Source: Affinundibacterium fentianense (GTDB taxonomy: Bacteria > Pseudomonadota > Gammaproteobacteria > Burkholderiales > Burkholderiaceae_D). From it: a stretch of DNA of 64,000 nt. Under the pieces are notes generated by a model, which was given only the letters and a program-made list of their open reading frames with translations, was not told the origin of the DNA and did not search any database. The translations under genes were made by a program, and so were the position numbers. Of the stretch, positions 45,401-53,088 are shown one piece after another; the stretch's first letter is position 1, and each line of letters starts with the position of its first letter. Location of the stretch: assembly GCF_018139545.1 (NCBI RefSeq), contig NZ_JAGSPJ010000004.1:62001-126000 (forward strand), in the 5' to 3' direction.

Positions 45401-45724
45401 TGGCAAATAGCGCCAATTGCTTTCCTTCATCTTCATTTCTTTCTGCGTGCTATTCACTGGCACAATCCCCATCTCATTAAACATCCCCTTATTCCCAACC
45501 GCCCAAATAAATTCGCTACGCGCCCGACTACGTATCCAATGACAAGCCACAGCCGTATTCTTACTCGCAGTCTGCCGCAGCATCTTTTTCACCACGGCTA
45601 AGCCATCTTCAGTAATTACCGTTTGCCAAGTGTTATCACCAATGCGATTTGCAAACGCATCTAAAACGCGACGAGTCTTTTTTAGAGCATTTTTTTGGCA
45701 TTGAGAAACGAAGGTGACCATCAT
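42410..45724 (-). CDS. cas3f: Cas2-3 fusion (type I-F helicase-nuclease)
   Basis: At 1104 residues this is the I-F fusion of Cas2 to Cas3. Residues 1 to about 95 form the Cas2-like domain (MVTFVSQCQKNALKKTRRVLDAFANRIG). The HD nuclease follows, with LHDWGKASLCF (His-Asp at 121-122) and LTHHKLP. The SF2 helicase has ASTGCGKTFANA (Walker A, about 430) and VIDEIDDFDGG (DExx box), ISSATIPPD, and VATPVEEVGRDHDFDW with AGRVLRHR (motifs V and VI). All catalytic motifs are intact. It degrades the target strand and joins Cas1 for spacer integration. Its start overlaps the cas1 stop by four bases. Confidence 0.96.
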   Translation of the reverse strand: MMVTFVSQCQKNALKKTRRVLDAFANRIGDNTWQTVITEDGLAVVKKMLRQTASKNTAVACHWIRSRARSEFIWAVGNKGMFNEMGIVPVNSTQKEMKMKESNWRYLPLIKVCAALAALLHDWGKASLCFQNKLSAHKPMSDPLRHEWVSCLLLNAFIDGADNDEKWLKRLIDGEVNEEKLERFLTTNATKKPLKNLPPLASLVAWLILTHHKLPTLSKVICEEKWRDEACNSLSQANKWFESFWGYDNPHSEIELADCFNFPNGLLSESEQWLKQIKKWAAKAIAEKSLLAASMENGVWRVVLHHARLSLMLGDHLYSSKPADSNWKSSLAIYANTDSQTSQLKQKLDEHLCGVAKQALNAVHWLPAFEHELPFADSTKNLKEKSPKEFAWQDKIVTQIDRWREAELRKKTDEQFGFFTVNMASTGCGKTFANAKIMRALSPDANNLRYILALGLRTLTIQTGDEYKDRIGLDDTELAVLIGSKAVMDLHKAHQGNVVEKTTQEEFGSESAESLLDSELRYDCDIPVEGLATVLTTNKERRFLYAPVLVCTIDHIMAATETSRGGRYILPCLRLMSSDLVIDEIDDFDGGDLIAIARLVHLAGMLGRKVMISSATIPPDLALGYFHAYQLGWQLFAKSREIPFKVGCGWVDEFSAQVESVTMLATTEGETSFDSYHQKFIDKRVKNLSQQIAKRKAQITPIKEAEEKTSNSLQNGFFETVKDAIIQKHLEHHQTDPNTNKKVSFGVVRVANISPCVALAEYLMLAEWLDDIEVKVMAYHSQQVLLMRSVQEKYLDEVLKRKVPLAVFAHPHIKQQLATTTASNVIYILVATPVEEVGRDHDFDWAVIEPSSYRSIIQLAGRVLRHRNIEPALPNMALLEYNLKGMQQKNVLAIDRKAVFCRPGYESDSLPLRSHRLNDLLDEALIGERINATSRISRPAFLDPHNRLADLEHQAIANLLTRFDAKGPESLEGWLRQCWWLTALPQQLNRFRESRPTQILYLVSQDENDPEGKFVFMEKDQKGKLSKAETVQNIRHKEDTAPKNRLWLLRDYQAILQATAECFGISMEKAASRFGEISIPLNEDGQKQFSYSPQLGLTEVKQGK

Positions 45725-46797
45725 GATGGGAAATCTCCATCTTCGGATTCGTCGTCTATGCTCGTATCGCTCATAGTATTGATGTCGTCATCGCGCTTCT
45801 CACTTTGTTCAGTGCCAGTGAGTGGTGCTTGCTCTGATAGATCTTGTTCAGCGTCCCCTCGCAATGCGATTTCTTTGATTTGATCAAACATAAAATCGAG
45901 TGCTTTGTGATTGGTAAATGATTGTAGGCACTGCTGGCGAAATTCTTGCTCGCTCGCATTTTCTTTGGCGCAGATGAATGCCCACGGAAGGACGATGGCG
46001 TCTTTAATGAGATCTGCTACGTCGAATACCAAAGCACCGCGACGGGTTTTACCATGCATCACTGCGAAGCCGTGCGGAATACCAAGAACCCACAATGTGC
46101 AGGCTGCTAGACCGTAGGCGAGATAGTTGCCATGGTTGAGAAAGGCATTCGCTTTGTCACTTTCTTGGTGCTGCCTGACAAAGCCAGTCTGCTTAGTGCG
46201 ATTGGCGGCATATTTATAGAGCATTTTGGTAAGCTGCGCTTCATTGAGTAATAGCTCACCTGGATTTTTGGCTTGTTCGATTCGGTTAATTGATAGGTGC
46301 AAAGCGGATTGAATATCGGTGTCATGTATATTAAATCCTTCGGCTTTGAGATCGGGATCTCTATTCCATACATGCGTTAAATACTGGATGCGAGCTTGCT
46401 GCATCTGTTTCGCAGCGCTTAAGCGTTCTTGCGGGTCGAACCAAAATGAGCACCAGCCTTGCAGATATTGGGTTGGTCGATATTCGCTTTGCGGCGTCAT
46501 CCATTCGATTTCGCTACCCATGTAAAGTGGTGTGCCGCCACCGCCGCAAAATCCCACCAATACTCCAGCTCGTGCCAGCATGCGAACTGCGGCATGAGTG
46601 ATAGAGGTGCCGCTTCCCAAAAGTAGAACTGTAGTATTGGAAATTGGAATATTCCAGTAGTGATTCTCGTTTTTCGCTTCTTGCAGATATAAGACACGAC
46701 CGTCTTTTTGCATGACTCTGCAATGCTCTAGATAATAGAGATTGGCTCGTTTTGAATGCAATATTGCTTTTAGATCCGATGGTGAAAAGTCGTCCAT
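45721..46797 (-). CDS. cas1: Cas1 integrase (type I-F) with acidic C-terminal tail
   Basis: The spacer integrase. It opens MDDFSPSDLKAILHSKRANLY, near-identical to I-F Cas1, and has LLLGSGTSITHAAVRMLARAG. The metal-binding residues lie in LLNEAQLTKMLYK (Glu), FAVMHGKTRRGALVF (His) and DVADLIKD (Asp). At 358 residues it is about 30 longer than most I-F Cas1 proteins. The excess is a C-terminal acidic tail (from about 325, rich in Asp, Glu and Ser, ending DDESEDGDFPS). It is the first gene of the cas operon; a palindrome overlapping the promoter region lies about 70 bases upstream. Confidence 0.96.
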   Translation of the reverse strand: MDDFSPSDLKAILHSKRANLYYLEHCRVMQKDGRVLYLQEAKNENHYWNIPISNTTVLLLGSGTSITHAAVRMLARAGVLVGFCGGGGTPLYMGSEIEWMTPQSEYRPTQYLQGWCSFWFDPQERLSAAKQMQQARIQYLTHVWNRDPDLKAEGFNIHDTDIQSALHLSINRIEQAKNPGELLLNEAQLTKMLYKYAANRTKQTGFVRQHQESDKANAFLNHGNYLAYGLAACTLWVLGIPHGFAVMHGKTRRGALVFDVADLIKDAIVLPWAFICAKENASEQEFRQQCLQSFTNHKALDFMFDQIKEIALRGDAEQDLSEQAPLTGTEQSEKRDDDINTMSDTSIDDESEDGDFPS

Positions 46798-46863
46798 TTA
46801 TTTCTTCAGGTTTGTATTTCCGAACATGGAATTCATCCCAATGCTCCTGTAAACAACTACGAT

Positions 46864-46894
46864 AGTATGCAGATTTTAAAAATCTTCCTATACT
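46864..46894. promoter_or_regulatory. Probable operator for the WYL regulator, between cas1 and the regulator gene
   Basis: The core is a perfect 15-base palindrome AGATTTTAAAAATCT (46871-46885). It is flanked by outer half-sites AGTAT (46864-46868) and ATACT (46890-46894), set 2 and 4 bases away. The outer arms overlap -10-like hexamers in both directions: TACTAT toward cas1 and TATACT toward the regulator. A bound regulator would therefore block both promoters. This is inferred from sequence and position. Confidence 0.7.
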
Positions 46895-46959
46895 GATTAG
46901 AAACACATGCCGATTTTTCGCGCACATCTTTTTCGTTAAACTGAGGAGTGAATATATTC

Positions 46960-47823
46960 ATGAATGATCGATCTGCTTTGCGTTGGGATCTATTAATGCG
47001 CTATCGCTTAATCGAGATTGTTGCGCAATGGGAGGGACGTCTGACGACCAATCATTTGACGAACAGTTTTGGTATTGGACGGCAGCAGGCTAGTAAAGAT
47101 ATTCAATCCTATCTGACGAAGATCGCACCAGGGAATCTCGTCTATGACAAGTCATTAAAAGGTTACACTCCATCAGCAAAATTTGTGCCGAAACTAACAG
47201 GTGGAAATGCCGATGAGTATTTACATATCCTTAGTCGCAATAAGGATGTTGTGCATACCTTTACCGGCTTAGATTTGGCGTTCGCGAGGACTGAAATTTT
47301 GCAATTGCCGATTAGACCGGTTGACCCAAAGGTTATTCGTAGTTTGGTACAGGCAGCACGTGAACATCGACGTGTTGAGTTAGGCTACATATCAATGACT
47401 TCTGGCGTGGAAGAAAGGATACTCGTACCACACACTTTGGTTTGCACGCCTCAACGTTGGCATGTTCGTGCTTATTGTGAAAAGCACCGTGAATTTCGTG
47501 ATTTTGTATTGAGTCGATTTCGAGGGAATCCAGAAATCTTGGACGAGAGCGTCCACGATGTGGAAAAAGATATTGATTGGAATACGGAAGTCACGATCGT
47601 GCTTGCACCAGATAGCCGCTTAAGCGAAGTTCAGCAAGACATATTGGCGCATGACTTCGGAATGATCGATAGAAAATTACATGTAAAAACTCGCGCACCC
47701 TTAGTCACTTACATGTTAAAAGCGTTTAATTTAGATATAGATAAACTTGACGCTGATCCATTAGCGCAGCAGATTATCATCTTAAACAGAGCCGAGATCA
47801 CGCGCTACTTATTCAAAAAATAG
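46960..47823 (+). CDS. WYL-domain transcriptional regulator, BrxR/CapW-like layout, divergent from cas operon
   Basis: A regulator with an N-terminal winged helix (RYRLIEIVAQWEGRLTTNHL, then FGIGRQQASKDIQSYL). A WYL-type ligand domain covers about residues 110-195 (RVELGYISMTSGVEERILVPHTLV, WHVRAYCEKHREFRDFVLSR), followed by a C-terminal WCX-like extension. That order and the 287-residue length match BrxR/CapW regulators of phage-defence islands. I start at the ATG at 46960, 11 bases after GAGGAG. A GTG at 46948 overlaps that ribosome binding site and is unlikely. It is transcribed away from cas1 and is the likely controller of the cas operon and of itself. The ligand is unknown. Confidence 0.88.
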   Translation: MNDRSALRWDLLMRYRLIEIVAQWEGRLTTNHLTNSFGIGRQQASKDIQSYLTKIAPGNLVYDKSLKGYTPSAKFVPKLTGGNADEYLHILSRNKDVVHTFTGLDLAFARTEILQLPIRPVDPKVIRSLVQAAREHRRVELGYISMTSGVEERILVPHTLVCTPQRWHVRAYCEKHREFRDFVLSRFRGNPEILDESVHDVEKDIDWNTEVTIVLAPDSRLSEVQQDILAHDFGMIDRKLHVKTRAPLVTYMLKAFNLDIDKLDADPLAQQIIILNRAEITRYLFKK

Positions 47824-47840
47824 TTAGTCTCTATCGAAAT

Positions 47841-47869
47841 AAAAAAAACCGCCCTAGGGCGGTCTTTTT
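47841..47869. terminator. Bidirectional terminator
   Basis: An ACCGCCCTAGGGCGGT palindrome at 47848-47863 is flanked by an A-run and a T-run, so it can end both the regulator and the convergent isomerase transcripts. Confidence 0.9.
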
Positions 47870-47912
47870 TATCCATTTCAAACGACGCAAAAAGCGTAGT
47901 TGAACCTAGAAA

Positions 47913-48833
47913 TTACTTACTTGCTGCTGGTGCTGCTGCAGCCGGTGCTGGAGCTGACGCTGCTGCGCTTGCTGATGCAGATGCGGATGCGGATGCTGCT
48001 GGTTTTTCACCGATGATTTCGATCTTCGCTTTTTCTTTCAACTCGTCCAAGAATTTTTTCAAATTCGTTTGTTGGATTTGTTGTGTCAAACGTGGTTTGA
48101 CTTGTTCTAAACTTGGCGCTTCTTTTGCGCGGCTGTCATCCAATACGATGACGTGGTAACCAAATTGGGATTTCACTGGTGTTTCTGTGAATTTACCTTT
48201 TTCCAATTGGGTGACTGCATTGCCGAATTCTGGAACCATGCCGCGTGGATCAAACCAACCTAATTCGCCGCCTTTGTCTTTTGAACCAGGATCTTTGGAC
48301 TGAGCTTTTGCTAATGCGCCAAATTGTTTGATATCTTTTTTGAGTTTTGCGATGATCGCTTTTGCGTCTTCTTCTTTTTCTACCAAGATATGACGTGCTG
48401 AGTATTCATTGCCTGCTGTTGCCGCTTTGATTTTTTCGTACTCTGCAGCGTACTGCGCGTCGGTCACTGGTGCGCTTTTTAAGTAGTCATCAACAAAACC
48501 TTGTGCGAGCACATTGGTTTTCATCATTTCTAATTGATCCGCTACGTCACCTGATTTGTCCAAACCTTTTTTGACCGCTTCTTGTGCGACCAAAGATGCC
48601 ATCGCCAAATTGTCGATGACCATTTTGCGCATTTCTGGATTGTCTGGCATGCCTTGAGCAGCTTGCTGCTTCATGATCATATCAACTTGTTTTTTGCTGA
48701 TTGGTTTGCCATTCACGGTTGCCGCGATTACATTTTGCGCGCCATCTGCTGCTTTATCAGCAGATTGTGAGCATGCTGACAAAGCCAACACTGCCATTGC
48801 GCCACCGATCATGAAACGAGATTTCATCAACAT
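47913..48833 (-). CDS. Peptidyl-prolyl cis-trans isomerase lipoprotein (parvulin/PpiC type)
   Basis: A 306-residue periplasmic folding factor. The lipobox LSAC (cysteine 21) shows lipid anchoring. A SurA-type N-terminal chaperone region follows (NGKPISKKQVDMIMKQQAAQ). The parvulin domain covers about 140-250, with ARHILVEKEEDAKAIIAKL, GGELGWFDPRGMVPEFGNAV and FGYHVIVLDD, the conserved histidine-rich pattern. The C-terminus is a low-complexity alanine/serine/proline tail of about 30 residues coded by near-repeated triplets. The start at 48833 has AGGA about eight bases upstream. It lies next to the CRISPR locus but converges with it and looks unrelated. Confidence 0.9.
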   Translation of the reverse strand: MLMKSRFMIGGAMAVLALSACSQSADKAADGAQNVIAATVNGKPISKKQVDMIMKQQAAQGMPDNPEMRKMVIDNLAMASLVAQEAVKKGLDKSGDVADQLEMMKTNVLAQGFVDDYLKSAPVTDAQYAAEYEKIKAATAGNEYSARHILVEKEEDAKAIIAKLKKDIKQFGALAKAQSKDPGSKDKGGELGWFDPRGMVPEFGNAVTQLEKGKFTETPVKSQFGYHVIVLDDSRAKEAPSLEQVKPRLTQQIQQTNLKKFLDELKEKAKIEIIGEKPAASASASASASAAASAPAPAAAAPAASK

Positions 48834-48897
48834 CTTGGTCTTCCTTTATGATTTTCTATATTGTAGTAAAGCGGGATTGCCGCAATTTTAATAAATA

Positions 48898-49012
48898 GGA
48901 CCTACGCAAAACTGCCCTCACATTGTTGCCACTGGCTCGATCAAACTGCATACAGATGACTACAGATGACCGCATGTGACTACATCGCTGGGACGATTTT
49001 GCGTAAGCCCTC
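48898..49012. mobile_element. Possible MITE or insertion-sequence remnant
   Basis: The ends of a roughly 115-base segment are imperfect inverted repeats around a perfect core: TACGCAAAA at 48903-48911 and TTTTGCGTA at 48997-49005, with further matches outward and inward (GGACC versus GGGCT, CTGCCC versus CGTCCC). Inside lies a 10-base direct repeat ACTACAGATG-type pair near 48950-48969. There is no coding capacity. I could not identify a clear target-site duplication, so this is tentative. Confidence 0.4.
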
Positions 49013-49167
49013 TTAAAGCGATAAAAAACGCTTGCGAATTTTACCTGTGATTTCAGAATTACACTTAAAATTCGCGCAGTTTCTAGCGATTCAGACGGTT
49101 TTTTACAAAAAGTATTTACCGAAAGAAAAATTCCTTCGATGTGAATACGAATAAATGGGGTAAAACA

Positions 49168-49656
49168 ATGATCGACTTTTCAGAAATGCTGCCGGTTGGG
49201 ATGGTGGCGCATGGTGGGCAAGTGGCAAGGATCATGGCGGACATCGCCCAACGTCAACGGGGTTTAGAGAATTGGGAAGCATTTCATTATGAAAAAATTT
49301 CTGATTCTGCGGTGGAACTCACCGGCGGCATCGTGAGCATCCAAAATGGCAGCAAACGCTGGCTAGAGCCGCATGACTGTATTACGATCCCGCTGGCTGC
49401 GGTCTTCGCTGAGATGCAGAAGCAGGGACTGGTGGATAGCCCAGCTGTGCTGCCCATGCCTCATCTGAATGCACTCAATACAGCAAACCCGCCAACGATG
49501 AACGGATCGGACGTGGTCTCTAGCGGTAGTCATGCCTTTTTGCATTTGAAACTCGCCTTGCCAAGCGATCAAGCCAGTCGCCAAAAAATCCTCAGCAAGC
49601 TCCATTTAGAAGCTGACCTACTTGGCGCAACCGTGATCGCCTGTCACCTCGAATAG
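49168..49656 (+). CDS. Protein of unknown function
   Basis: I start at the ATG at 49168 (protein MIDFSEMLPVGMVAHGG, 162 residues), with a GGGG-rich sequence about ten bases upstream; a GTG at 49141 would add nine residues. There is no signal peptide or transmembrane helix. It contains ALNTANPPTMNGSDVVSSGSHAFLHLKLALPS and a C-terminal helix-strand LHLEADLLGATVIACHLE. I do not recognise the family. It stands alone upstream of the chemoreceptor gene. Codon pattern and ribosome binding site support a real gene. Confidence 0.55.
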   Translation: MIDFSEMLPVGMVAHGGQVARIMADIAQRQRGLENWEAFHYEKISDSAVELTGGIVSIQNGSKRWLEPHDCITIPLAAVFAEMQKQGLVDSPAVLPMPHLNALNTANPPTMNGSDVVSSGSHAFLHLKLALPSDQASRQKILSKLHLEADLLGATVIACHLE

Positions 49657-49789
49657 ACGCCAAACTCGCCAAGCAGCAATCCTGACATCGGCGTGGATGC
49701 GCGCCGACTGTCATTCTCTAGTCACAATGCTTCCGTACAGTGGGATGTGAATTTTATTTCCAGCCGCCAACTTTTTTTGCGGAGTCTGT

Positions 49790-51862
49790 ATGAAGCTATT
49801 GTTATCGCCTGCCATCGCACTGATGCGCCAATTGCGCTTGCTGCCTAAATTCATCATCGTCGCCTGCCTATTTGCCATCCCCGCCATGTTGGTCTCTGGC
49901 TTATTTATTCAAGAGTTAAACAAGGCAATCCATCTGACTGAAAAAGAGCAAGTCGGATTGACGACCTTGCGACGCATCCAAACGCTCAAATTACAAATCG
50001 AGGAGCATCGCGCGCTACGGCATCTCGGCTTGGCTGGCAATCTCAATGCGAAAGGTGCGGCGGCGACGCTTCAGCCGCTGATCGATGCCGAAATCCAGCA
50101 ACTAGATCAGCACCTGTCGCAGCAAGCAGCGCAATATTTCTCCGAAGCAGAATCGAATACCACAACGACCCAACTACAAGCAATCCAACAACAGTGGAGC
50201 GCCATCAAGCAAAAGCTTGACCAAACCAAGTCGAAAGAAAGCTATCAGATTCATTTTGCTTTGCTACAGCAAATTCAGCAACTCGCAATACAGATTGCCG
50301 ATCACAGCAATTTAAGTCTCGATCCGCAAGTCGATACTTACTACCTGATCGGATTATTTTCGAAATCCATCCCCGAGTTAACCGCCCTCCTCGCCGATAC
50401 CGCTGCGCGTGGTGCACCCTACATCGATACTGGCTTGCTCGAACCAAATGAAGACGTGCTGCTGAATGCGAATGTGCTATTGAGCCAACGGGATTTACCT
50501 AAGGTCGCGGCGCAGTTACATGCTGTCATACAAGCCTCTCCCGAGATGCAAACACTGACACAGCAACAAACCCTGGCGATACAGCAGCACACAGAATTTT
50601 TAGAGCGCACCAAAAATGAAATCTTGAATACGCTCAATCAAACCAGTGGCAGCAACTATCTCGCCGCGGGTAAAACAAGTCTCGAAGCTTGGCATCACTT
50701 GAGCATCGCGGTAGCGGATCAAATTCAGGCAAAGCTGACACAGCGTTTAGCGAACCATCAATGGAATCGTAATGCCATGATGTTCGCGATCGCTATCGTC
50801 GTTTGTATCGCCGCATACTGGTTAGCCGGTTTTTATCTCGCCTTCTCACAGGAATTAAGCTTACTGAGTCTAGCCGTACATCGGATTCGAGATGGCAATC
50901 TCAGCATTGCTTGTCAGGCCCACGGGCAGGATGAAGTCGCGCAACTCGTCATGGAATTTGAAGGCATGCGCCAAGTTTTAATCGGGGTCGTCAAGCGGAT
51001 CCGTAGCAGTACTGAGCAGATCGCCGATTCGTCAGAACAAATCGCCAGCGGCAATGCCGATCTCTCAACGCGCACCGATCAACAAGCCCACTCCTTGAAT
51101 CAAACAGCGAGTTCGATGGAAGAGTTGACCACCATCGTCAAACAAAATATCGATCATGCGCAACAAGCCAATCAAATGGCGACCGAAGCAACGGGATTGG
51201 CGGGTAAAGGTGGCGAGGCGGTCACCCAAATGACGACCATGATGGAAGGCATTCAACAATCGTCCAAGCAAATTAATGACATCATTGCCGTGATCGATAG
51301 CATTGCTTTTCAAACGAATATCTTGGCGCTCAATGCAGCGGTCGAAGCAGCCCGTGCAGGGGAACAAGGACGCGGTTTTGCCGTCGTCGCAACGGAAGTG
51401 CGCAATCTCGCACAACGCTCAGCAAATGCCGCCAAAGAGATCAAAACCTTGATTGGGCACTCGGTCGCTCAAGTCAATGCAGGTAATCGTCAAGTGCAAT
51501 TGGCGGGCCAAACAATGACGCAAATTGTCGAAGCAATTTTGGAGCTCAATCGGAATATGCAAGCCATCGCACTTGCCAGTGTGGAGCAAGGCGATGGGAT
51601 CGTGGTGGTGAATCAAGCGATAGGACAACTCGATCACATTACCCAACAAAATGCCGTACTAGTCGAGCAAGCTGCATTGTCAGCGGAAAATATGCATCAC
51701 CAAACTTTGCAGTTGAGCGAAGCGGTCGCCGAGTTTGTGACAGAAGAAGTGGTGATCGAAACTGAACCAGCAACAGCGATCGCACAAGCGCACGAGCACA
51801 CCTCACGTCCAAAGAGTCGGCGCGCTATCCGTGGAAAGAAAATATTACTAGGAGCGGCGTGA
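49790..51862 (+). CDS. Methyl-accepting chemotaxis protein
   Basis: A 690-residue transmembrane chemoreceptor. TM1 is about residues 20-40 (FIIVACLFAIPAMLVSGLFI). A periplasmic, mostly helical sensor domain of about 300 residues, rich in glutamine, follows. TM2 is near 330-355 (MMFAIAIVVCIAAYWLAGFYLAF), then HAMP and the methylation helices. The signalling hairpin EAARAGEQGRGFAVVATEVRNLAQRSANAAKEIK is intact. No che genes are adjacent. The C-terminal SRRAIRGKKILLGAA tail lacks the NWETF-type CheR tether. The ligand is unknown. Confidence 0.92.
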   Translation: MKLLLSPAIALMRQLRLLPKFIIVACLFAIPAMLVSGLFIQELNKAIHLTEKEQVGLTTLRRIQTLKLQIEEHRALRHLGLAGNLNAKGAAATLQPLIDAEIQQLDQHLSQQAAQYFSEAESNTTTTQLQAIQQQWSAIKQKLDQTKSKESYQIHFALLQQIQQLAIQIADHSNLSLDPQVDTYYLIGLFSKSIPELTALLADTAARGAPYIDTGLLEPNEDVLLNANVLLSQRDLPKVAAQLHAVIQASPEMQTLTQQQTLAIQQHTEFLERTKNEILNTLNQTSGSNYLAAGKTSLEAWHHLSIAVADQIQAKLTQRLANHQWNRNAMMFAIAIVVCIAAYWLAGFYLAFSQELSLLSLAVHRIRDGNLSIACQAHGQDEVAQLVMEFEGMRQVLIGVVKRIRSSTEQIADSSEQIASGNADLSTRTDQQAHSLNQTASSMEELTTIVKQNIDHAQQANQMATEATGLAGKGGEAVTQMTTMMEGIQQSSKQINDIIAVIDSIAFQTNILALNAAVEAARAGEQGRGFAVVATEVRNLAQRSANAAKEIKTLIGHSVAQVNAGNRQVQLAGQTMTQIVEAILELNRNMQAIALASVEQGDGIVVVNQAIGQLDHITQQNAVLVEQAALSAENMHHQTLQLSEAVAEFVTEEVVIETEPATAIAQAHEHTSRPKSRRAIRGKKILLGAA

Positions 51863-51950
51863 TACTAAGCATTGAAGGCAATCTGGATGCCGGCCGCAGA
51901 ATACTATCAAGTGACAAATCTGCGCTTTCAATTCGATGCGCAAGGATAAA

Positions 51951-51975
51951 AAAAGCCCCGAGACTCGGGGCTTTT
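51951..51975. terminator. Bidirectional terminator
   Basis: An AAAAGCCCCGAG/CTCGGGGCTTTT stem with a one-base centre lies between the chemoreceptor gene and the convergent pseudopilin gene. It has A-runs and T-runs on its two sides. Confidence 0.9.
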
Positions 51976-52101
51976 TCGATTGTTCATCAGCATTGATATG
52001 TTGGCTATGACCGCATTGTTACGTTCTCATTGGTAGGTTCAATCACATCGACTGACTCCGACACCAAGCGTAACGACCAATGTATTGAAGCCTTGCGAGG
52101 G

Positions 52102-52560
52102 CTAGCAACCACTCGTCGTCACCGTCAAAGTCGGCGCACTCGTTGCGGAAGCAGGTTCGGTGTACACAACTGAGCAAGTCGCTGCGGTTGGCGCAGAGAC
52201 AGGAGAGACAGTTAAGGTCGTGCCCGCTGCAGTCAAGGTGTAATCACTCGCATTCAAGCCCGCTGCAGCAGCGAAGGACGTATCCGCCTTTGGATAGCCC
52301 GATGCGAACGCGGTTGAAAAAGTCACCGTCGTTCCTTCAAACGTCACTGTCGATGGCGCGGGGGATGTGACAAGATATTTGCCATGTGCCATTGCCGCGG
52401 TTGCCGCTAATGAGCCTTTGGCGGCATTGATGCTTGCGATCCGTGCATCTTTACCCAAGTCGGCGAATTTAGGGAGGGCTGTCGCCGCCAAAATCCCCAA
52501 AATCACGATGACCACAATTAATTCGATCAAGGTAAAACCCGATTGTTGTTGCGATTTCAT
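52102..52560 (-). CDS. Type IV pilin/pseudopilin-like protein
   Basis: A 152-residue prepilin. The leader MKSQQQSG is cut before FTLIELIVVIVILGILAATALPKF, with the glutamate at mature position 5 that is needed for assembly. The rest is small and threonine/alanine/serine-rich. It ends with a cysteine pair (TCSVVYTEP and TTSGC) that probably forms the D-loop disulphide. It resembles MshA/PilA-type or type II secretion pseudopilins. No other pilus genes are adjacent; a GspE-type ATPase lies about 5 kb away, also alone. Confidence 0.88.
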   Translation of the reverse strand: MKSQQQSGFTLIELIVVIVILGILAATALPKFADLGKDARIASINAAKGSLAATAAMAHGKYLVTSPAPSTVTFEGTTVTFSTAFASGYPKADTSFAAAAGLNASDYTLTAAGTTLTVSPVSAPTAATCSVVYTEPASATSAPTLTVTTSGC

Positions 52561-53088
52561 ATTATTTCTCCATTCTTCCGTTGTTCCATCTTGCTAGATC
52601 CAGCATTACTGCACATATTCGTTCGCGTTGGTCATCGCTAAACGCCTCATATCTCTTAGGCTCGTTTCAGATACGATGTATTGACGGAGTTGGCATGTGC
52701 AAAGCCTGATACTCCATACCAGTATCACACAAGGATAAATTATCCACAAGCAACATTTTGTATCGCGTTGTATTTCATTTAAGCCTTGCCAGAACCGGCA
52801 ATAGCCCATTGGGCGAGCGCTCGCCACTTGCCGATTTCACCAGCAAAAACGCCCACTTTAACTTCGTCAATCTATCCACAATCGCTTTAGAATTTCAGTT
52901 TGGGATGAAGGTGCTTTCGGCAAGATTCTCGGTTACACTCAACTCGCCTTATTGCGCATCGTTTGATATAGCGCAAGCCCTTGTGGCGCGGGCGCAGCAC
53001 GCTGAGAACGCCTTTCAGCCTGCTTTGTTTCGCCCCGCTTTTTCGGTTTTGCTTTTTTCTATCGTCATATCGCTTAGTTAAGAATTCA
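52561..53088. other. Intergenic region
   Basis: About 530 bases between the divergent pseudopilin and cupin genes. It contains a perfect 14-base palindrome GGCGAGCGCTCGCC at 52812-52825 and otherwise nothing I could assign. Frames extending the cupin gene upstream to 52981 lack family resemblance. Confidence 0.5.

Noticed and set aside
38517..46797. CRISPR-associated transposon (Tn7-like I-F3)
   Set aside because: cas1 and a full cas2-3 with HD and helicase motifs are present, and no tniQ, tnsA, tnsB or tnsC gene is seen. This is an ordinary interference-competent I-F system.
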